The notes under the pieces: model-generated | Seen by the model: only the letters and a program-made list of their open reading frames with translations | Database searches by the model: none | What the model was told of the DNA's origin: nothing | In this document: piece by piece, positions 17,951 to 28,117 of the stretch | Position numbering within the stretch: the first letter of the stretch is position 1 | How the letters are laid out: every line of letters begins with the position of its first letter | Source of the DNA: Thermoplasmatota archaeon | GTDB taxonomy: Archaea > Thermoplasmatota > Thermoplasmata > Thermoplasmatales > Thermoplasmataceae | Assembly: GCA_023379825.1 (NCBI GenBank) | Contig: JAMCPQ010000050.1 | Coordinates: 1-32,024, forward strand | Reading direction: 5' to 3' | DNA: 32,024 bases | Position numbers and translations under genes: made by a program

Positions 17951-18889
17951 TCAGATAGTGTTGAAGTCTATTTTTATGCCGGTTTCCCTTCTTGTTAGCA
18001 GAGTTACCCTGCTGTCGGATCTCTCCTTGTGGAACGAATATCCAAGGCGTTCAGCCAGTTGCATTGAAAATTCCCTGACCTGTTCATGCGATGGCATGTT
18101 CTCTATTCCGAGCCGCTGAATACTCTGGCCCACATGAACATACCCCTTGGATTCAATGAAGTCCGGCTGTGCTGTGGAATCCATCTTTGCATACTCATCC
18201 AGATACGGCATGTTGATGCCGTTGACAAGGGTATGCCTGATGACTTTCCTTGTATCCAGCGATGGAAGTAGCTCCAGTGTCCTGTTGAAGTTCTCCCATG
18301 CATTTCCGATTGATGGATTCAGAAGATCATAGAATATCTGCTTGGTTGGCCCTGCTGTCGTAACATATAGCTGTGTGGGCAGAGGATCCAGTCTCTCCAG
18401 GACCATGGGGAGTGTCCCGTTAGTAACGAGGAAAGTTGACATTCCTCTCTTCTTCGCAAGAGCTATAAACTCTCCAAGCCTTGAGTATAATGTGGGTTCC
18501 CCGGTGAGTGAGATGGCAATATGTTTTGGGTTTTCAGCCTCGTTCCATCTTTCCTCTGAAACCTTCGGGTTTCCCTTAAAGCCTGATATTAACTTCCTGT
18601 GTGCAGCAATGGACTCTTCGAGGATCAATTCAGGATCATCCTCATCAGAGATCTTCATACCGTCAAAACCCTGAAATCTCCAGCAGAATGAGCAATTTTC
18701 TGTACATGAAGTAAGGGCAGGTGTCATCTGGACGCACTGGTGAGAATTGATACCGTAGAAGTCGCCCTTGTAACAACCGCGACCTCCTGTAAGTTCGCTC
18801 TTGGTCCAGTGGCAAACTTTCACAGCTGAATGACTGCCTACAAGACCATAGTGCTGTTTCTTGTATATCTGAGAATAGGAATTTTCCAC
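17951..18889 (-). CDS. taw1: tRNA 4-demethylwyosine synthase (radical SAM)
   Basis: Radical SAM CTENCSFCWRF plus additional Cys set VCHW...GRGCYKGDFYGINSHQC, SLTGEPTLY. Confidence 0.93.
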   Translation of the reverse strand: MENSYSQIYKKQHYGLVGSHSAVKVCHWTKSELTGGRGCYKGDFYGINSHQCVQMTPALTSCTENCSFCWRFQGFDGMKISDEDDPELILEESIAAHRKLISGFKGNPKVSEERWNEAENPKHIAISLTGEPTLYSRLGEFIALAKKRGMSTFLVTNGTLPMVLERLDPLPTQLYVTTAGPTKQIFYDLLNPSIGNAWENFNRTLELLPSLDTRKVIRHTLVNGINMPYLDEYAKMDSTAQPDFIESKGYVHVGQSIQRLGIENMPSHEQVREFSMQLAERLGYSFHKERSDSRVTLLTRRETGIKIDFNTI

Positions 18890-18944
18890 AATCTCGTAGA
18901 ATATTGTTTTATTTAATCTTATTCACAAAAAATGGTGGGAGAGT

Positions 18945-20573
18945 TTAGTCCTCTCCTGCTCCGGCTCCTGGTGAGGGTGGTGCTCCTGCTCCTCCCTTTG
19001 AACCTTTTGTCGCTATTACATCATCGATTCTCAGGATCATAACTGCAGCCTCTGTGGCGGCGTCTATAGCCTGAAGCCCCACTCTTATGGGTTCAATGAC
19101 ACCGAGTTTTTCCATATCACTAACCTCACCGGTGTATACGTTCACTCCAGCGGTCTTTTTTCCGTTTGCATGCTCGTTTCTGATCTTGATGAGCATGTCG
19201 ATTGCATCAAGACCGGCATTTTCTGAAAGTGCTCTTGGGATCTCCTCAAGGGCGTTTGCAAACTTTTCGATGGCAAGCTGCTGTCTTCCACCAATCTTTG
19301 AGGCGTACTCCCTGAGCTTAAGGGCCATCTCTGCTGCGGCAGAACCTCCGCCAGTTACATATTTTCCATCTTCAACTGCAGCTGCTACAACATGGATTGA
19401 ATCGGTGATGGATCTCTCGATCTCATCTGCCACATGCTCGGTGCCACCTCTGATGAGTATGCTGACAGCCTTTGGATTTTTGCATCCGGTGACGAAGGTC
19501 ATGTAGTCATCGCCGATCTTGTTCTGCTCAACAAGCTCAGCTGTTCCAAGATCCTGATCGCTGAGTTCATCAATGGATGAGGCTATGGAAGCACCTGTTG
19601 CCTTGGAAAGTTTCTCCACATCGCTTTTCTTTACCCTTCTGACTGCATATATGCCTTCCTTGGCAAGGTAGTGCTGTGCAAGGTCGTCAATACCCTTCTG
19701 TGTAATGAGAACGTTTGCGCCAGTCTTCTTCACCTTTGCGACCATTTCTTTCAGTACAGACTCCTCCTGTGAAAGGAATTTCTGTATCATGGACGGGTCA
19801 TCAATTCTTATGTTGGTGTCAAATTCAGGCTTCTTGATTTCAAGGGCTGCATTGAGCAGTGCTATCTTTGCGTTCTTAACAAAATCTGGCATTCCAGGAT
19901 GAACTTTCTCCTTGTCCACTATTATTCCCTGAATAAGCTGGGTTTCGTCTATGTCTCCACCCTGCTTCTTTACCATCTGGATATTGTCGAAATCCACTGA
20001 GTATCCTGATTCAGTTTTCTCTGCCACAGCTTCAACAGCATCAACAGAGATCTTTGAAAGTTTTTCCTTGCTTGAGGATGCACTCTTGCTGCTCAGGGAT
20101 GTTCCAGCCATTTTCATGAGAAGTTCCTTTTCGCTGAACTTTACAGGCTTGGATATACTCTGCAGTATCCTCTTCGCCTCATCTGCTGCCATCCTGTATC
20201 CAGAGGATATAACAGTCGGATGCACATTCTGGTTAATGAGGGCCTCAGCTTCCTGAAGCAGGGCACCTGCCATAACAACTGCTGTTGTGGTCCCGTCCCC
20301 CACAAAAGAATCCTGTGTCTTTGAGACTTCAACCATCATTTTGGCAGCAGGGTGCTCTACATCCATCTCTTTCAATATTGTGACTCCATCATTTGTAATC
20401 ACAATATCTCCAAGAGAATCAACGAGCATCTTGTCCATTCCCCTTGGGCCAAGGCTGGATCTGACAGCGTTTGCAATACTCTTGGCCGCATCAATGTTGT
20501 TCTTCATTGCGTCTTTGCCTGTCTCTCTCTTTGAACCTTCTTTCAGTATGAATATTGGTTGTCCTCCCATCAT
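18945..20573 (-). CDS. Thermosome (group II chaperonin) subunit
   Basis: [59 protein letters not shown]. Confidence 0.97.
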   Translation of the reverse strand: MMGGQPIFILKEGSKRETGKDAMKNNIDAAKSIANAVRSSLGPRGMDKMLVDSLGDIVITNDGVTILKEMDVEHPAAKMMVEVSKTQDSFVGDGTTTAVVMAGALLQEAEALINQNVHPTVISSGYRMAADEAKRILQSISKPVKFSEKELLMKMAGTSLSSKSASSSKEKLSKISVDAVEAVAEKTESGYSVDFDNIQMVKKQGGDIDETQLIQGIIVDKEKVHPGMPDFVKNAKIALLNAALEIKKPEFDTNIRIDDPSMIQKFLSQEESVLKEMVAKVKKTGANVLITQKGIDDLAQHYLAKEGIYAVRRVKKSDVEKLSKATGASIASSIDELSDQDLGTAELVEQNKIGDDYMTFVTGCKNPKAVSILIRGGTEHVADEIERSITDSIHVVAAAVEDGKYVTGGGSAAAEMALKLREYASKIGGRQQLAIEKFANALEEIPRALSENAGLDAIDMLIKIRNEHANGKKTAGVNVYTGEVSDMEKLGVIEPIRVGLQAIDAATEAAVMILRIDDVIATKGSKGGAGAPPSPGAGAGED

Positions 20574-20601
20574 ATGTATCTAAGGAAGTAAAAATAAACT
20601 T

Positions 20602-20615
20602 CTATATAACCTTTT
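20602..20615 (-). promoter_or_regulatory. BRE/TATA promoter of thermosome gene
   Basis: Minus-strand AAAAGGTTATATAG centred ~30 nt upstream of the ATG, implying a very short leader. Confidence 0.6.
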
Positions 20616-20803
20616 TGAATTTTTATCCTGACCTGCTTTCTGCATTTTCCATTTAATTTATGGATTCCCAGCTATAATCCTAACAGTGGTCCAATGAGAA
20701 CCCAGGATTCGTTAAATGGAATCAGGATAACCGCTGTTAATGGATCTGCTTTCTCTTGCAATAAATGTGATATCCATTACTTTTTTAAGTCAATCTGCTA
20801 TGA

Positions 20804-21100
20804 ATGAATATGATAGAGCATCGTACTGTGAGCATTGGAAACGCAGAATTTGACTTCATAAGGATGCAGCTGGGCAATGCACCCCTGCTTATTCTGAAGG
20901 GAAGAAAGGGGTATGTGATGTGCGGTTATCTTGACGTTACAACAGCCGATAAAGTGGGAGATATAGCGGTTCGGGTATCCGGAGTCAGTACACTTGAGGA
21001 TGTCCTGAAAGCAAGCGTTGCCCAGGCATCTTCCAGAGCATCGGAACTGGGCATAGAAAAGGGTATGCCTGTGACGGATGTGCTTCAGTTTTTGAACTGA
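20804..21100 (+). CDS. DUF1805 family protein
   Basis: MCGYLDVTTADKVGDIAVRVSGVSTLEDVLKASVAQASSRASELGIEKGM. Confidence 0.8.
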   Translation: MNMIEHRTVSIGNAEFDFIRMQLGNAPLLILKGRKGYVMCGYLDVTTADKVGDIAVRVSGVSTLEDVLKASVAQASSRASELGIEKGMPVTDVLQFLN

Positions 21101-21104
21101 TATA

Positions 21105-21569
21105 ATGTCTGAGAGAGGCGCGTCTGTTGCACTCATAATGAAGGGAGACGAATTTGTTCTCATCAGGAGAATTCAGCGTGCCGGGGACCCATGGTCAGGT
21201 AATTTTGCCCTTCCGGGAGGTATGATAAAAGCAGGTGAGACACCTGAGGATGCTGTTCTAAGAGAGGTAAAGGAGGAAGTAAATTTAAATTTCAGCAGGA
21301 TTGATATCAGGCATGAACTTCCGGTGGCACATCCTGTGAGCAGGCCACAGATGACTGTGCACCCCTTTGTCATATATGCTAAGGAAATAGGTACACCTGT
21401 TCCTGGAGATGAGGTTGCGGAAGCTAGGGTGATATCTCTTGAAACCAGATTAAACTGCACAAACCCAGAAAATGGGTTTCCAGCTTTTGATTTCAATGGC
21501 TGGATAGTCTGGGGACTCACTTACAGGATTATACAGTCGTATCTGAATTATAAGTCTCAGAAATCGTGA
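21105..21569 (+). CDS. NUDIX hydrolase
   Basis: Nudix box GMIKAGETPEDAVLREVKEEVNL. Confidence 0.9.
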   Translation: MSERGASVALIMKGDEFVLIRRIQRAGDPWSGNFALPGGMIKAGETPEDAVLREVKEEVNLNFSRIDIRHELPVAHPVSRPQMTVHPFVIYAKEIGTPVPGDEVAEARVISLETRLNCTNPENGFPAFDFNGWIVWGLTYRIIQSYLNYKSQKS

Positions 21570-22552
21570 ACCAGCCTTGTTCCTTTTTCATCAAAGGAGA
21601 TACGTATAGTAAATTCTGAAACCTGCATCATCGCTTTCTGGAGAGTCTCAACCTTTCCAGGCCTGGCTATCAGGAGAACGAATCCCTCCTTGCCACCACC
21701 CATGAGCCTTGCGGCCTCTGCTCCATTTGACATGGCCCTGGCTATTATATCCTCAATCTTTGCGTTGGAAACATCAGGATTGACTTTCTTTTTAAGATGC
21801 CAGCCATCATTCATTAGGGATGAGAATGTCTCAAGGTCCCCAGAAGCAAGAGCATCTCCCATACGAAGAGCAGTATCTTTGATTTCTAAAAGCGTTCTGT
21901 TAACCGGGTTTTCCTCCCTTGCGGAAAGTTCAACCTGGCTTCGCAGAACATTGGAACTTTCTCTCGTGTTTCCAGTATATACAAGAAGAATTCTTCCCTC
22001 AAGATCTCTTATGGTTTCCATATCATGATTTATCATACTGCAGGATACATCATCTCTCTTGAACTGCATAATCTTGAGTCCACCAATTGAAATAGCATAG
22101 GGGTCCTGCTTTCCAAGGGTTATTCCAAAATATCCGCTCTCAAGCTCGTATGCCTCCTTTGCCAGGGAATAAGAGTCATAGGTCTCCCCTGATTCTTTTT
22201 TCAGTATCAGAAGGAGCGCGTTTATAAGGGCACTTGAAGAACCGAGCCCTGAACCTGGGGGGACTCCACTGTTTATAGTCAATCTTCCCCTATCAACCCC
22301 ATTTTTCCTGAAAAGTTCCAGGATACCGTTCAGAACTCCACGATCATCTGAACTGGATACCAGAAAACTCTTTAGAAAATCTCTCGAAGATATTTCAAGC
22401 TCATAAGGGTCTCTTGTGTAGGTTACAGTGACTCCTCTGTCTATTGTTGCATTCAGTACTGCAGAGCCAAATCGATCACAGAAAGGATTGATGTCTGTTC
22501 CTCCACCGCCAAAGCTTATACGGAATGGGCTGTATGAAATGACTCTGTCCAT
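21557..22552 (-). CDS. GHMP kinase, D-glycero-D-manno-heptose-7-phosphate kinase (HddA)-like
   Basis: SPFRISFGGGGTDINPFCDRFGSAVLNATIDRGV, PPGSGLGSSSALINALL, GGGKEGFVL. Confidence 0.82.
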   Translation of the reverse strand: MDRVISYSPFRISFGGGGTDINPFCDRFGSAVLNATIDRGVTVTYTRDPYELEISSRDFLKSFLVSSSDDRGVLNGILELFRKNGVDRGRLTINSGVPPGSGLGSSSALINALLLILKKESGETYDSYSLAKEAYELESGYFGITLGKQDPYAISIGGLKIMQFKRDDVSCSMINHDMETIRDLEGRILLVYTGNTRESSNVLRSQVELSAREENPVNRTLLEIKDTALRMGDALASGDLETFSSLMNDGWHLKKKVNPDVSNAKIEDIIARAMSNGAEAARLMGGGKEGFVLLIARPGKVETLQKAMMQVSEFTIRISFDEKGTRLVHDF

Positions 22553-22655
22553 GCATCACTGATAGCGTATTGTTTTTATTATTCGTTTAGGTACAACCTT
22601 AACACCATAGGAAATATTCCGGCAACTATTTTATAGTGATAAGGAATCTGAATTC

Positions 22656-23198
22656 ATGGAAAAAAACAGCAGTTTCTGGCATACAGTAAGCCCCGGAGAA
22701 GAGGTTCCTAAAAAATTCAATGTGGTAATAGAGACTCCAAGAGGGAGTAAAAATAAATTTGAAATGTCCAAACAGTTTCCAGGAATTGTACTGGACAGGG
22801 TTCTTCATTCATCTGTTGTTTATCCAGTAGAATATGGTGCAATACCCGGTACGCTCTATGATGATGGCGATCCAATTGACGTGATGGTCCTGACCAGCAT
22901 CCCCACTTTTCCGGGTGTTGTTCTTGAGGCCAGGCCTATCGGCGTTATGAAGATGATTGATCAGGGGGACAAGGACAATAAGATACTGGCAGTAGCCACT
23001 AAGGACCCAAACTACAGACATGTGAAGTCCCTGAAGGATGTTCCAGAGCACCTTCTGGATGAGATAACAAATTTCTTCCAGACATACAAAATACTTGAAA
23101 AGAAAAAAACAGAAGTATCAGGATGGGAAGGACAGGAGTTTGCTGAAGAAGAGATAAAAAGATCAGTAGAGTCCTACAGGCAGAAATTCAGCCTTTAA
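22656..23198 (+). CDS. ppa: Inorganic pyrophosphatase (family I)
   Basis: [46 protein letters not shown]. Confidence 0.96.
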   Translation: MEKNSSFWHTVSPGEEVPKKFNVVIETPRGSKNKFEMSKQFPGIVLDRVLHSSVVYPVEYGAIPGTLYDDGDPIDVMVLTSIPTFPGVVLEARPIGVMKMIDQGDKDNKILAVATKDPNYRHVKSLKDVPEHLLDEITNFFQTYKILEKKKTEVSGWEGQEFAEEEIKRSVESYRQKFSL

Positions 23199-23199
23199 T

Positions 23200-23526
23200 A
23201 TGGCAGATTCAGTAAAGATCCCATTGGGAAAGGGAACCATAGAGTTAAGGGGAGACCCATCCCGTTTCCTAAGGGGTCATTTTTACATCCGTATATTTTA
23301 TTCCAGTCGCCCCGGTCCCTGCAAAGATGAATTGTGTACCATGTTGACTTCCTTTCATGCTATGGCTTCCGATTTTGTTCCGGAAGATTACAGGATAATT
23401 GCTGGAAATGGATTCTATATAATAATTGATCCGGCAATCTATGACAGTATAGATAAGAACAGGCAGAATGTAACACTCAGAATTGGTTTTTCCGGAAAAG
23501 CCTCAATAAAGGGACTCTATCTGTGA
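23200..23526 (+). CDS. Hypothetical protein
   Basis: 108 aa ORF starting 1 nt after the ppa stop; no family recognised. Confidence 0.65.
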   Translation: MADSVKIPLGKGTIELRGDPSRFLRGHFYIRIFYSSRPGPCKDELCTMLTSFHAMASDFVPEDYRIIAGNGFYIIIDPAIYDSIDKNRQNVTLRIGFSGKASIKGLYL

Positions 23527-23688
23527 TAATGTACTCCGGAACCCTATTTTATTATATCTCCATGTATTAAGGCCGCTACGTCGCAATTAAAACTGGGTGA
23601 TCGTTTTCTGCTGTCCAACAGAAAGCTATGGGCCGTAAGCATAGCTTCGTCAGTAAGATCATTTGGTTTTGCAGCGACCTGGCCTTTC

Positions 23689-24825
23689 ATGGCTTTATAT
23701 TTTGAAGAATCTCTGGGCATACCCATATCGGTAGTTGGTATTATTTTCACACTGCTGTCTGTTGGGTCTATATTTTTCAGCCTTGTTGGGGGTGGGCTTG
23801 CTGATTACATAGGTAGGAGAAATACACTGATTCTTGGAGCAGCAATCAGCTTTCTGCTCTTCTCATCGCTCTCTTTCATAATTCAGGACAGGTCACTGGT
23901 GGTTCCTGTCGTAATCCTGTTCATATTGACATCAATAGGGGGTGCTTTTGTATTTCCCTCCGCATCAGCCCTTGTATCTGATGTCACCGACGAGAAGGAG
24001 AGGGTTAACGGTTTTGTTGTATACAGAATCCTATCAAATCTTGGATGGGCTGTCGGCCCTCTTACCGGTTCTCTCATAATTGTTTACGGAATTCACTGGA
24101 TATTCATTCTTGTCTCAGCCTGCAGCATAATGCAGGGAATCATAGTGGCCATATTCATAAGAGGCAGAAACAGACCTGCAGGTTCTCAGATAACAAAGGA
24201 GAAGAGGAAATTTGGAATGATGGCATTTGACAGGCTTCTTCTTCTTTTCAGCTTTGGAACTTTCTTCCTGACAATGGTGGCTTCGCAGTTCTCTGTAACC
24301 CTTCCGCTCTATGCAGGAATATTCATGAATATCCCAAGTTCTTCAATAGGTTACATTTACGCAGTGAACGGGGCACTTGTGGTCATAGGGCAGTATCCCA
24401 TAACCAATGCACTTAAAAGATTCTCAGATATGGTTCCCATGGTGCTGGGTACTGTTTTTTACAGCCTCGGATATCTTTCGGTGGCATTTGCCGGGAATCT
24501 CTATGGCCTGATGGTATCAATGGCAATAATAACTGTGGGAGAAAATATGACATCTCCAGTGATGAATTCCGTTGTCTCTAAGATCGCTCCTGAAGATAAG
24601 GTTGCAAGATTCATGGGATTCCTTGGAATGATCAATTCCACAGGAAGGGCCCTCGGTCCTTCAATTGGAGCATTTCTCATTTCAGCTTTCCTCAAGGATG
24701 GTGTATTTGTCTGGCTTACAGTTGATGTATTCGGGGCAATGGCGGTCATGATATTCCTCATATTTTCAGGATATTCATCCCGTCATGGGAAACAGAATCA
24801 GAAGGGGGGTCCAGCCGGATTATGA
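23689..24825 (+). CDS. Major facilitator superfamily transporter (start uncertain, probably upstream)
   Basis: GGGLADYIGRRNTLILGA, multiple TM segments; frame stays open upstream to 23530. Confidence 0.88.
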   Translation: MALYFEESLGIPISVVGIIFTLLSVGSIFFSLVGGGLADYIGRRNTLILGAAISFLLFSSLSFIIQDRSLVVPVVILFILTSIGGAFVFPSASALVSDVTDEKERVNGFVVYRILSNLGWAVGPLTGSLIIVYGIHWIFILVSACSIMQGIIVAIFIRGRNRPAGSQITKEKRKFGMMAFDRLLLLFSFGTFFLTMVASQFSVTLPLYAGIFMNIPSSSIGYIYAVNGALVVIGQYPITNALKRFSDMVPMVLGTVFYSLGYLSVAFAGNLYGLMVSMAIITVGENMTSPVMNSVVSKIAPEDKVARFMGFLGMINSTGRALGPSIGAFLISAFLKDGVFVWLTVDVFGAMAVMIFLIFSGYSSRHGKQNQKGGPAGL

Positions 24826-25538
24826 ATGCAGAGAGGAAGCAAAAACAGACGCCATATGGCCCCATATCTTACATAGAGATTCAGGGTAAACCGAATATAT
24901 TCTTCCTCCATGGTCTGGGCGGTAGAGCAAATAACTGGATGAAGCTGGCAAGAAATCTGGACAGTGGATACGGAACTGTTATGATTGATCTTCCCGGCCA
25001 CGGGAACAGTACAAAGGATTTACCATCATGGGATATCAACACACAGGTCAGGGCTCTTGATCTATTCCTGTCAGATTTCCCGGGAGAGAGTAAGATACTT
25101 GCCGGAAACTCTTATGGAGGCTGGATTGCAATGCGTTATACACTGGACTTCGGCCATACTAAAGCACTGATTTTAATCGACAGTGCCGGGACAAACTCAA
25201 CAATTGGAGAGGATTCCCCGGAGAGGGTGAGGGCATTCCTTAGCAGAGTTATGAAAAACTATCCTCAGAATGATCCTGCAATTCTTAAGGAGATATTAAG
25301 ACAGAACTCTCTGGGAACAGGTAAAGTGTCATCCGGGGAACTCAATTCAATATCAATTCCGGTGAGTATAATCTGGGGAGAGAATGATAAAGTGATCCCA
25401 TTGGCAAATGGTGAATTCCTGCATTCAATGATCAGAGGAAGCAGACTCAGAATCATAAAAGGGGGCGGCCATACACCCCATTACACACATCCAGAAGAAA
25501 CTGCCTCAGAGATCCGCGACTTTCTTTCCCCCATCTGA
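24822..25538 (+). CDS. Alpha/beta hydrolase
   Basis: FFLHGLGGRANNWMKLA, LPGHGNSTK, LAGNSYGGWIA, WGENDKVIPL, GGGHTPHYTHPEE. Confidence 0.93.
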   Translation: MNAERKQKQTPYGPISYIEIQGKPNIFFLHGLGGRANNWMKLARNLDSGYGTVMIDLPGHGNSTKDLPSWDINTQVRALDLFLSDFPGESKILAGNSYGGWIAMRYTLDFGHTKALILIDSAGTNSTIGEDSPERVRAFLSRVMKNYPQNDPAILKEILRQNSLGTGKVSSGELNSISIPVSIIWGENDKVIPLANGEFLHSMIRGSRLRIIKGGGHTPHYTHPEETASEIRDFLSPI

Positions 25539-26288
25539 GGTCTTAAGAGAATAAACACCCGGATCCTCATCATATCTTGCTCTGGAAAGTTTCTCAATAT
25601 GCTCTGTTTCTATACTGGAATGAAAGAACAACTCTGTGCCGGCCACGCTTTCCTCAAGTATGATCCCGTCTCCCTCATCCCTCATTCCTGTAATTATGGA
25701 GTTTCCGCCAAAAAGATCATCAGAGGAATTGACAGACACAACAGGAATCCTGTTTTCCAGAGAACGTCCCCTTACATATATGTGCCACATCCGGATGAAC
25801 TTATGGCCAATCAGTGAAGGATTGGCCATCAGAATGGCTCCTTTCTCTGAAAGGATCTTTGCAAAGTATGGAAAATCCAGATCATAGCATACAGGAATAC
25901 CCAGTTTAATTGCACCGCAAGAGACCACATTCACCTCTCTACCTGAACTGTAGGTGGTTTTTTCCATTCTGTACAGGGAAATCTTGTCCTGATGGCCAAT
26001 CTCCTTTCCTCCTGAGAAAACAATGGATCTGTTGAATGTTTTTCCCCCCTCAGAAACAGAGATGCTGCCAGGAACAAAAATACCCTTAAAGGATGAACTA
26101 ACAGCCCGCATTTCCTCAATAAACCTGTTGTAGCTTTCAGAATCTTTAGTGAATACGTCTTTGAGCCACTTTTCAGGCATAACAACAAGTCCGTCTGATA
26201 GGCTTTCAACCTCCTCCCTTACCTGTCGAATGAAGGTAAATGAATCAGTGAATCTCAACCGTTTACTCTGTACTGCCATCACTTTCAA
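25506..26288 (-). CDS. Carbon-nitrogen hydrolase (nitrilase superfamily)
   Basis: Glu in VVMPEKWL, Lys in GHQDKISLYRMEKTTY, Cys in LGIPVCYDLDFP; alternative start at MAVQ (26279). Confidence 0.88.
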   Translation of the reverse strand: MKVMAVQSKRLRFTDSFTFIRQVREEVESLSDGLVVMPEKWLKDVFTKDSESYNRFIEEMRAVSSSFKGIFVPGSISVSEGGKTFNRSIVFSGGKEIGHQDKISLYRMEKTTYSSGREVNVVSCGAIKLGIPVCYDLDFPYFAKILSEKGAILMANPSLIGHKFIRMWHIYVRGRSLENRIPVVSVNSSDDLFGGNSIITGMRDEGDGIILEESVAGTELFFHSSIETEHIEKLSRARYDEDPGVYSLKTSDGGKKVADL

Positions 26289-27522
26289 TATATCTTTCCT
26301 CCAGACCGGACGCTACATATTCAAGCAAACTCTGGGAAAGTTCTTCCTTCGTGAGATTCATCTCTTTATGCTCTTTACCTGTATGAATCCAGTATCTCTT
26401 TCGTCCCTCTCCAAATGGGCTCTGTCCAGAACCTATCTCATTTATCACCACTACATCTGAAATTTTTTCCAGATTTTCGATCTTATCTGAATCCCTGATT
26501 CTTGATTCAGTAAGCTTGAATGTCACGAGAAAAGCTTTTGTGGATTTCCTCAGCTTCTGAACCAATTTTCCTCTCGGTTTAAGTTCTATTGAGTGGGAAG
26601 ATCCACTGTCCATCTTTCCATCAGTTATCTTCGATACTTTGAAATCAGAGAGGGCTGCAGGCAAAAACACGGCATCAGGTCTGTATATCCTTACAGAATC
26701 AAGTGTGAACTTTTCAAATTCTGAGGTATTTGTGGCTTCTATCTGATGCACGTATGGAGGAAGTTCCATAGAGCAGTTTCCAACATACACAACTTTCTCA
26801 GCACCAAGCCTGAAAGCAGTTCTGGCAAGCCAGTAAGCGGTAAGTCCTGTGCTGTTGTTGCTGATTCCCCTGACTGCATCAACAGGTTCAGAAGTCCCTC
26901 CACCAATGATGAGGATGACCTTGCCAATCAGAATATGGCCTCTTGCAGCACGGCAGATGTAATCCTCTATTACCGTATTATCTTCGATCTTTGCCTTTCC
27001 ATCCTCCAATTTAGGTGGTATTATGGAAATACCGATCTGCTCAAGTGCATCCATATTTTTGCGCATAATTGGATTGTAGAACATAGCCTCATGCATGGTT
27101 GGCGAAAGGACAGTGGGATTCCCGTTTCCCGCAGCATAGCTGAAGAACAGTGAAGGAGCATCATCTGCCACTCCAGATGCGGCCTTTCCAATGAAATTAT
27201 GTGTGGCAGGGACAACTGCAAATATGATGGAGTCTGCTTCTCCGTCAAACTCTGAAACATGCTCAATCCTGCCGGTAATATCTGAAATTACTTCTTCTCC
27301 TGAAGCCCACTGAAATACTTTCTTTCCTACCAGATCAAGTGCCTCCTTGGATGCAACAACCTTAACCAAAGCGCCCTCTCTTCTCATGTCCCGGATCAGG
27401 TCAGGTACCCGGTAAATTGAAATACTTGCAGTAACAGCAAGAAGTATCTTGAACCCGGAGAGAAAACCACCATTATTTTCATCAGAAGCTTCCGGCAGTT
27501 CAATCACCTGAATACAAACCAT
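26263..27522 (-). CDS. coaBC: Phosphopantothenoylcysteine decarboxylase/phosphopantothenate-cysteine ligase
   Basis: KILLAVTASISIYRVPDLIRDMRREGALVKVV, PATHNFIGKAASGVADD, IIGGGTSEPVDAVRGISNNSTG. Confidence 0.92.
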   Translation of the reverse strand: MVCIQVIELPEASDENNGGFLSGFKILLAVTASISIYRVPDLIRDMRREGALVKVVASKEALDLVGKKVFQWASGEEVISDITGRIEHVSEFDGEADSIIFAVVPATHNFIGKAASGVADDAPSLFFSYAAGNGNPTVLSPTMHEAMFYNPIMRKNMDALEQIGISIIPPKLEDGKAKIEDNTVIEDYICRAARGHILIGKVILIIGGGTSEPVDAVRGISNNSTGLTAYWLARTAFRLGAEKVVYVGNCSMELPPYVHQIEATNTSEFEKFTLDSVRIYRPDAVFLPAALSDFKVSKITDGKMDSGSSHSIELKPRGKLVQKLRKSTKAFLVTFKLTESRIRDSDKIENLEKISDVVVINEIGSGQSPFGEGRKRYWIHTGKEHKEMNLTKEELSQSLLEYVASGLEERYIESDGSTE

Positions 27523-27908
27523 GAACCTGAGGCAGTGGCACAGATCTTACCATTCCCGTCACGCAATTCCAGATTGCAGAATGCAATATTCTTTCCGGAC
27601 CTAACAACTTCGGATCTAACTCTGACAGGCCCGGATGAGACCGGCCTTATGAAATTTGTATTCAGATTGACAGTGACCTGATTCACAAGGTTTCCCAGTG
27701 TTAAGATTGAAAGGCCTCCAGCTGTGTCAAGAAGTGTCATTATTGCACCACCGTGCATTATACCGCCAGTTCGCTGTATACTCTCATGGAAAGGAATCAG
27801 AATTTCAATCATCCCCTCTCCTGAATCGGAAATCTCTATTCCTTTGATATTTGAGAGGTAGGGATCTTCTCTGATGATCTGCTGTATCAGTTCTATCATT
27901 GACACCAT
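27504..27908 (-). CDS. PaaI-type hotdog-fold thioesterase
   Basis: RTGGIMHGGAIMTLLDTAGGLSI, VTVNLNTNFIRPV. Confidence 0.9.
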   Translation of the reverse strand: MVSMIELIQQIIREDPYLSNIKGIEISDSGEGMIEILIPFHESIQRTGGIMHGGAIMTLLDTAGGLSILTLGNLVNQVTVNLNTNFIRPVSSGPVRVRSEVVRSGKNIAFCNLELRDGNGKICATASGSWFVFR

Positions 27909-28117
27909 AGGGATAACTTCAAGTTAAGCTTGACGGGCTTACGGAATATTCAGGTTACCATTGCCTCAGCATATAATTTATGTTAAAAATAGCTCTTTGA
28001 GCAACATGTATGATATTTTATAACTGACGAATTAACTTATTCATTGCTATTTTTATCTATAAAATCAAGAGTCTGCGTGTATGGAAAATGATTTAAGTAT
28101 TGAACAGATTATTAGCA

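Noticed and set aside
19087-19506. 139-aa plus-strand ORF inside the thermosome gene
   Set aside because: Antisense shadow of a strongly recognised gene; low-complexity Ser/Ala/Phe translation typical of a reverse frame.
26746-27153. 135-aa plus-strand ORF opposite coaBC
   Set aside because: Antisense to clear CoaBC sequence; no family features.
27919-27933. Small inverted repeat TCAAG-ttaag-CTTGA upstream of the thioesterase gene
   Set aside because: Only 5-bp arms in AT-rich spacer; expected by chance.
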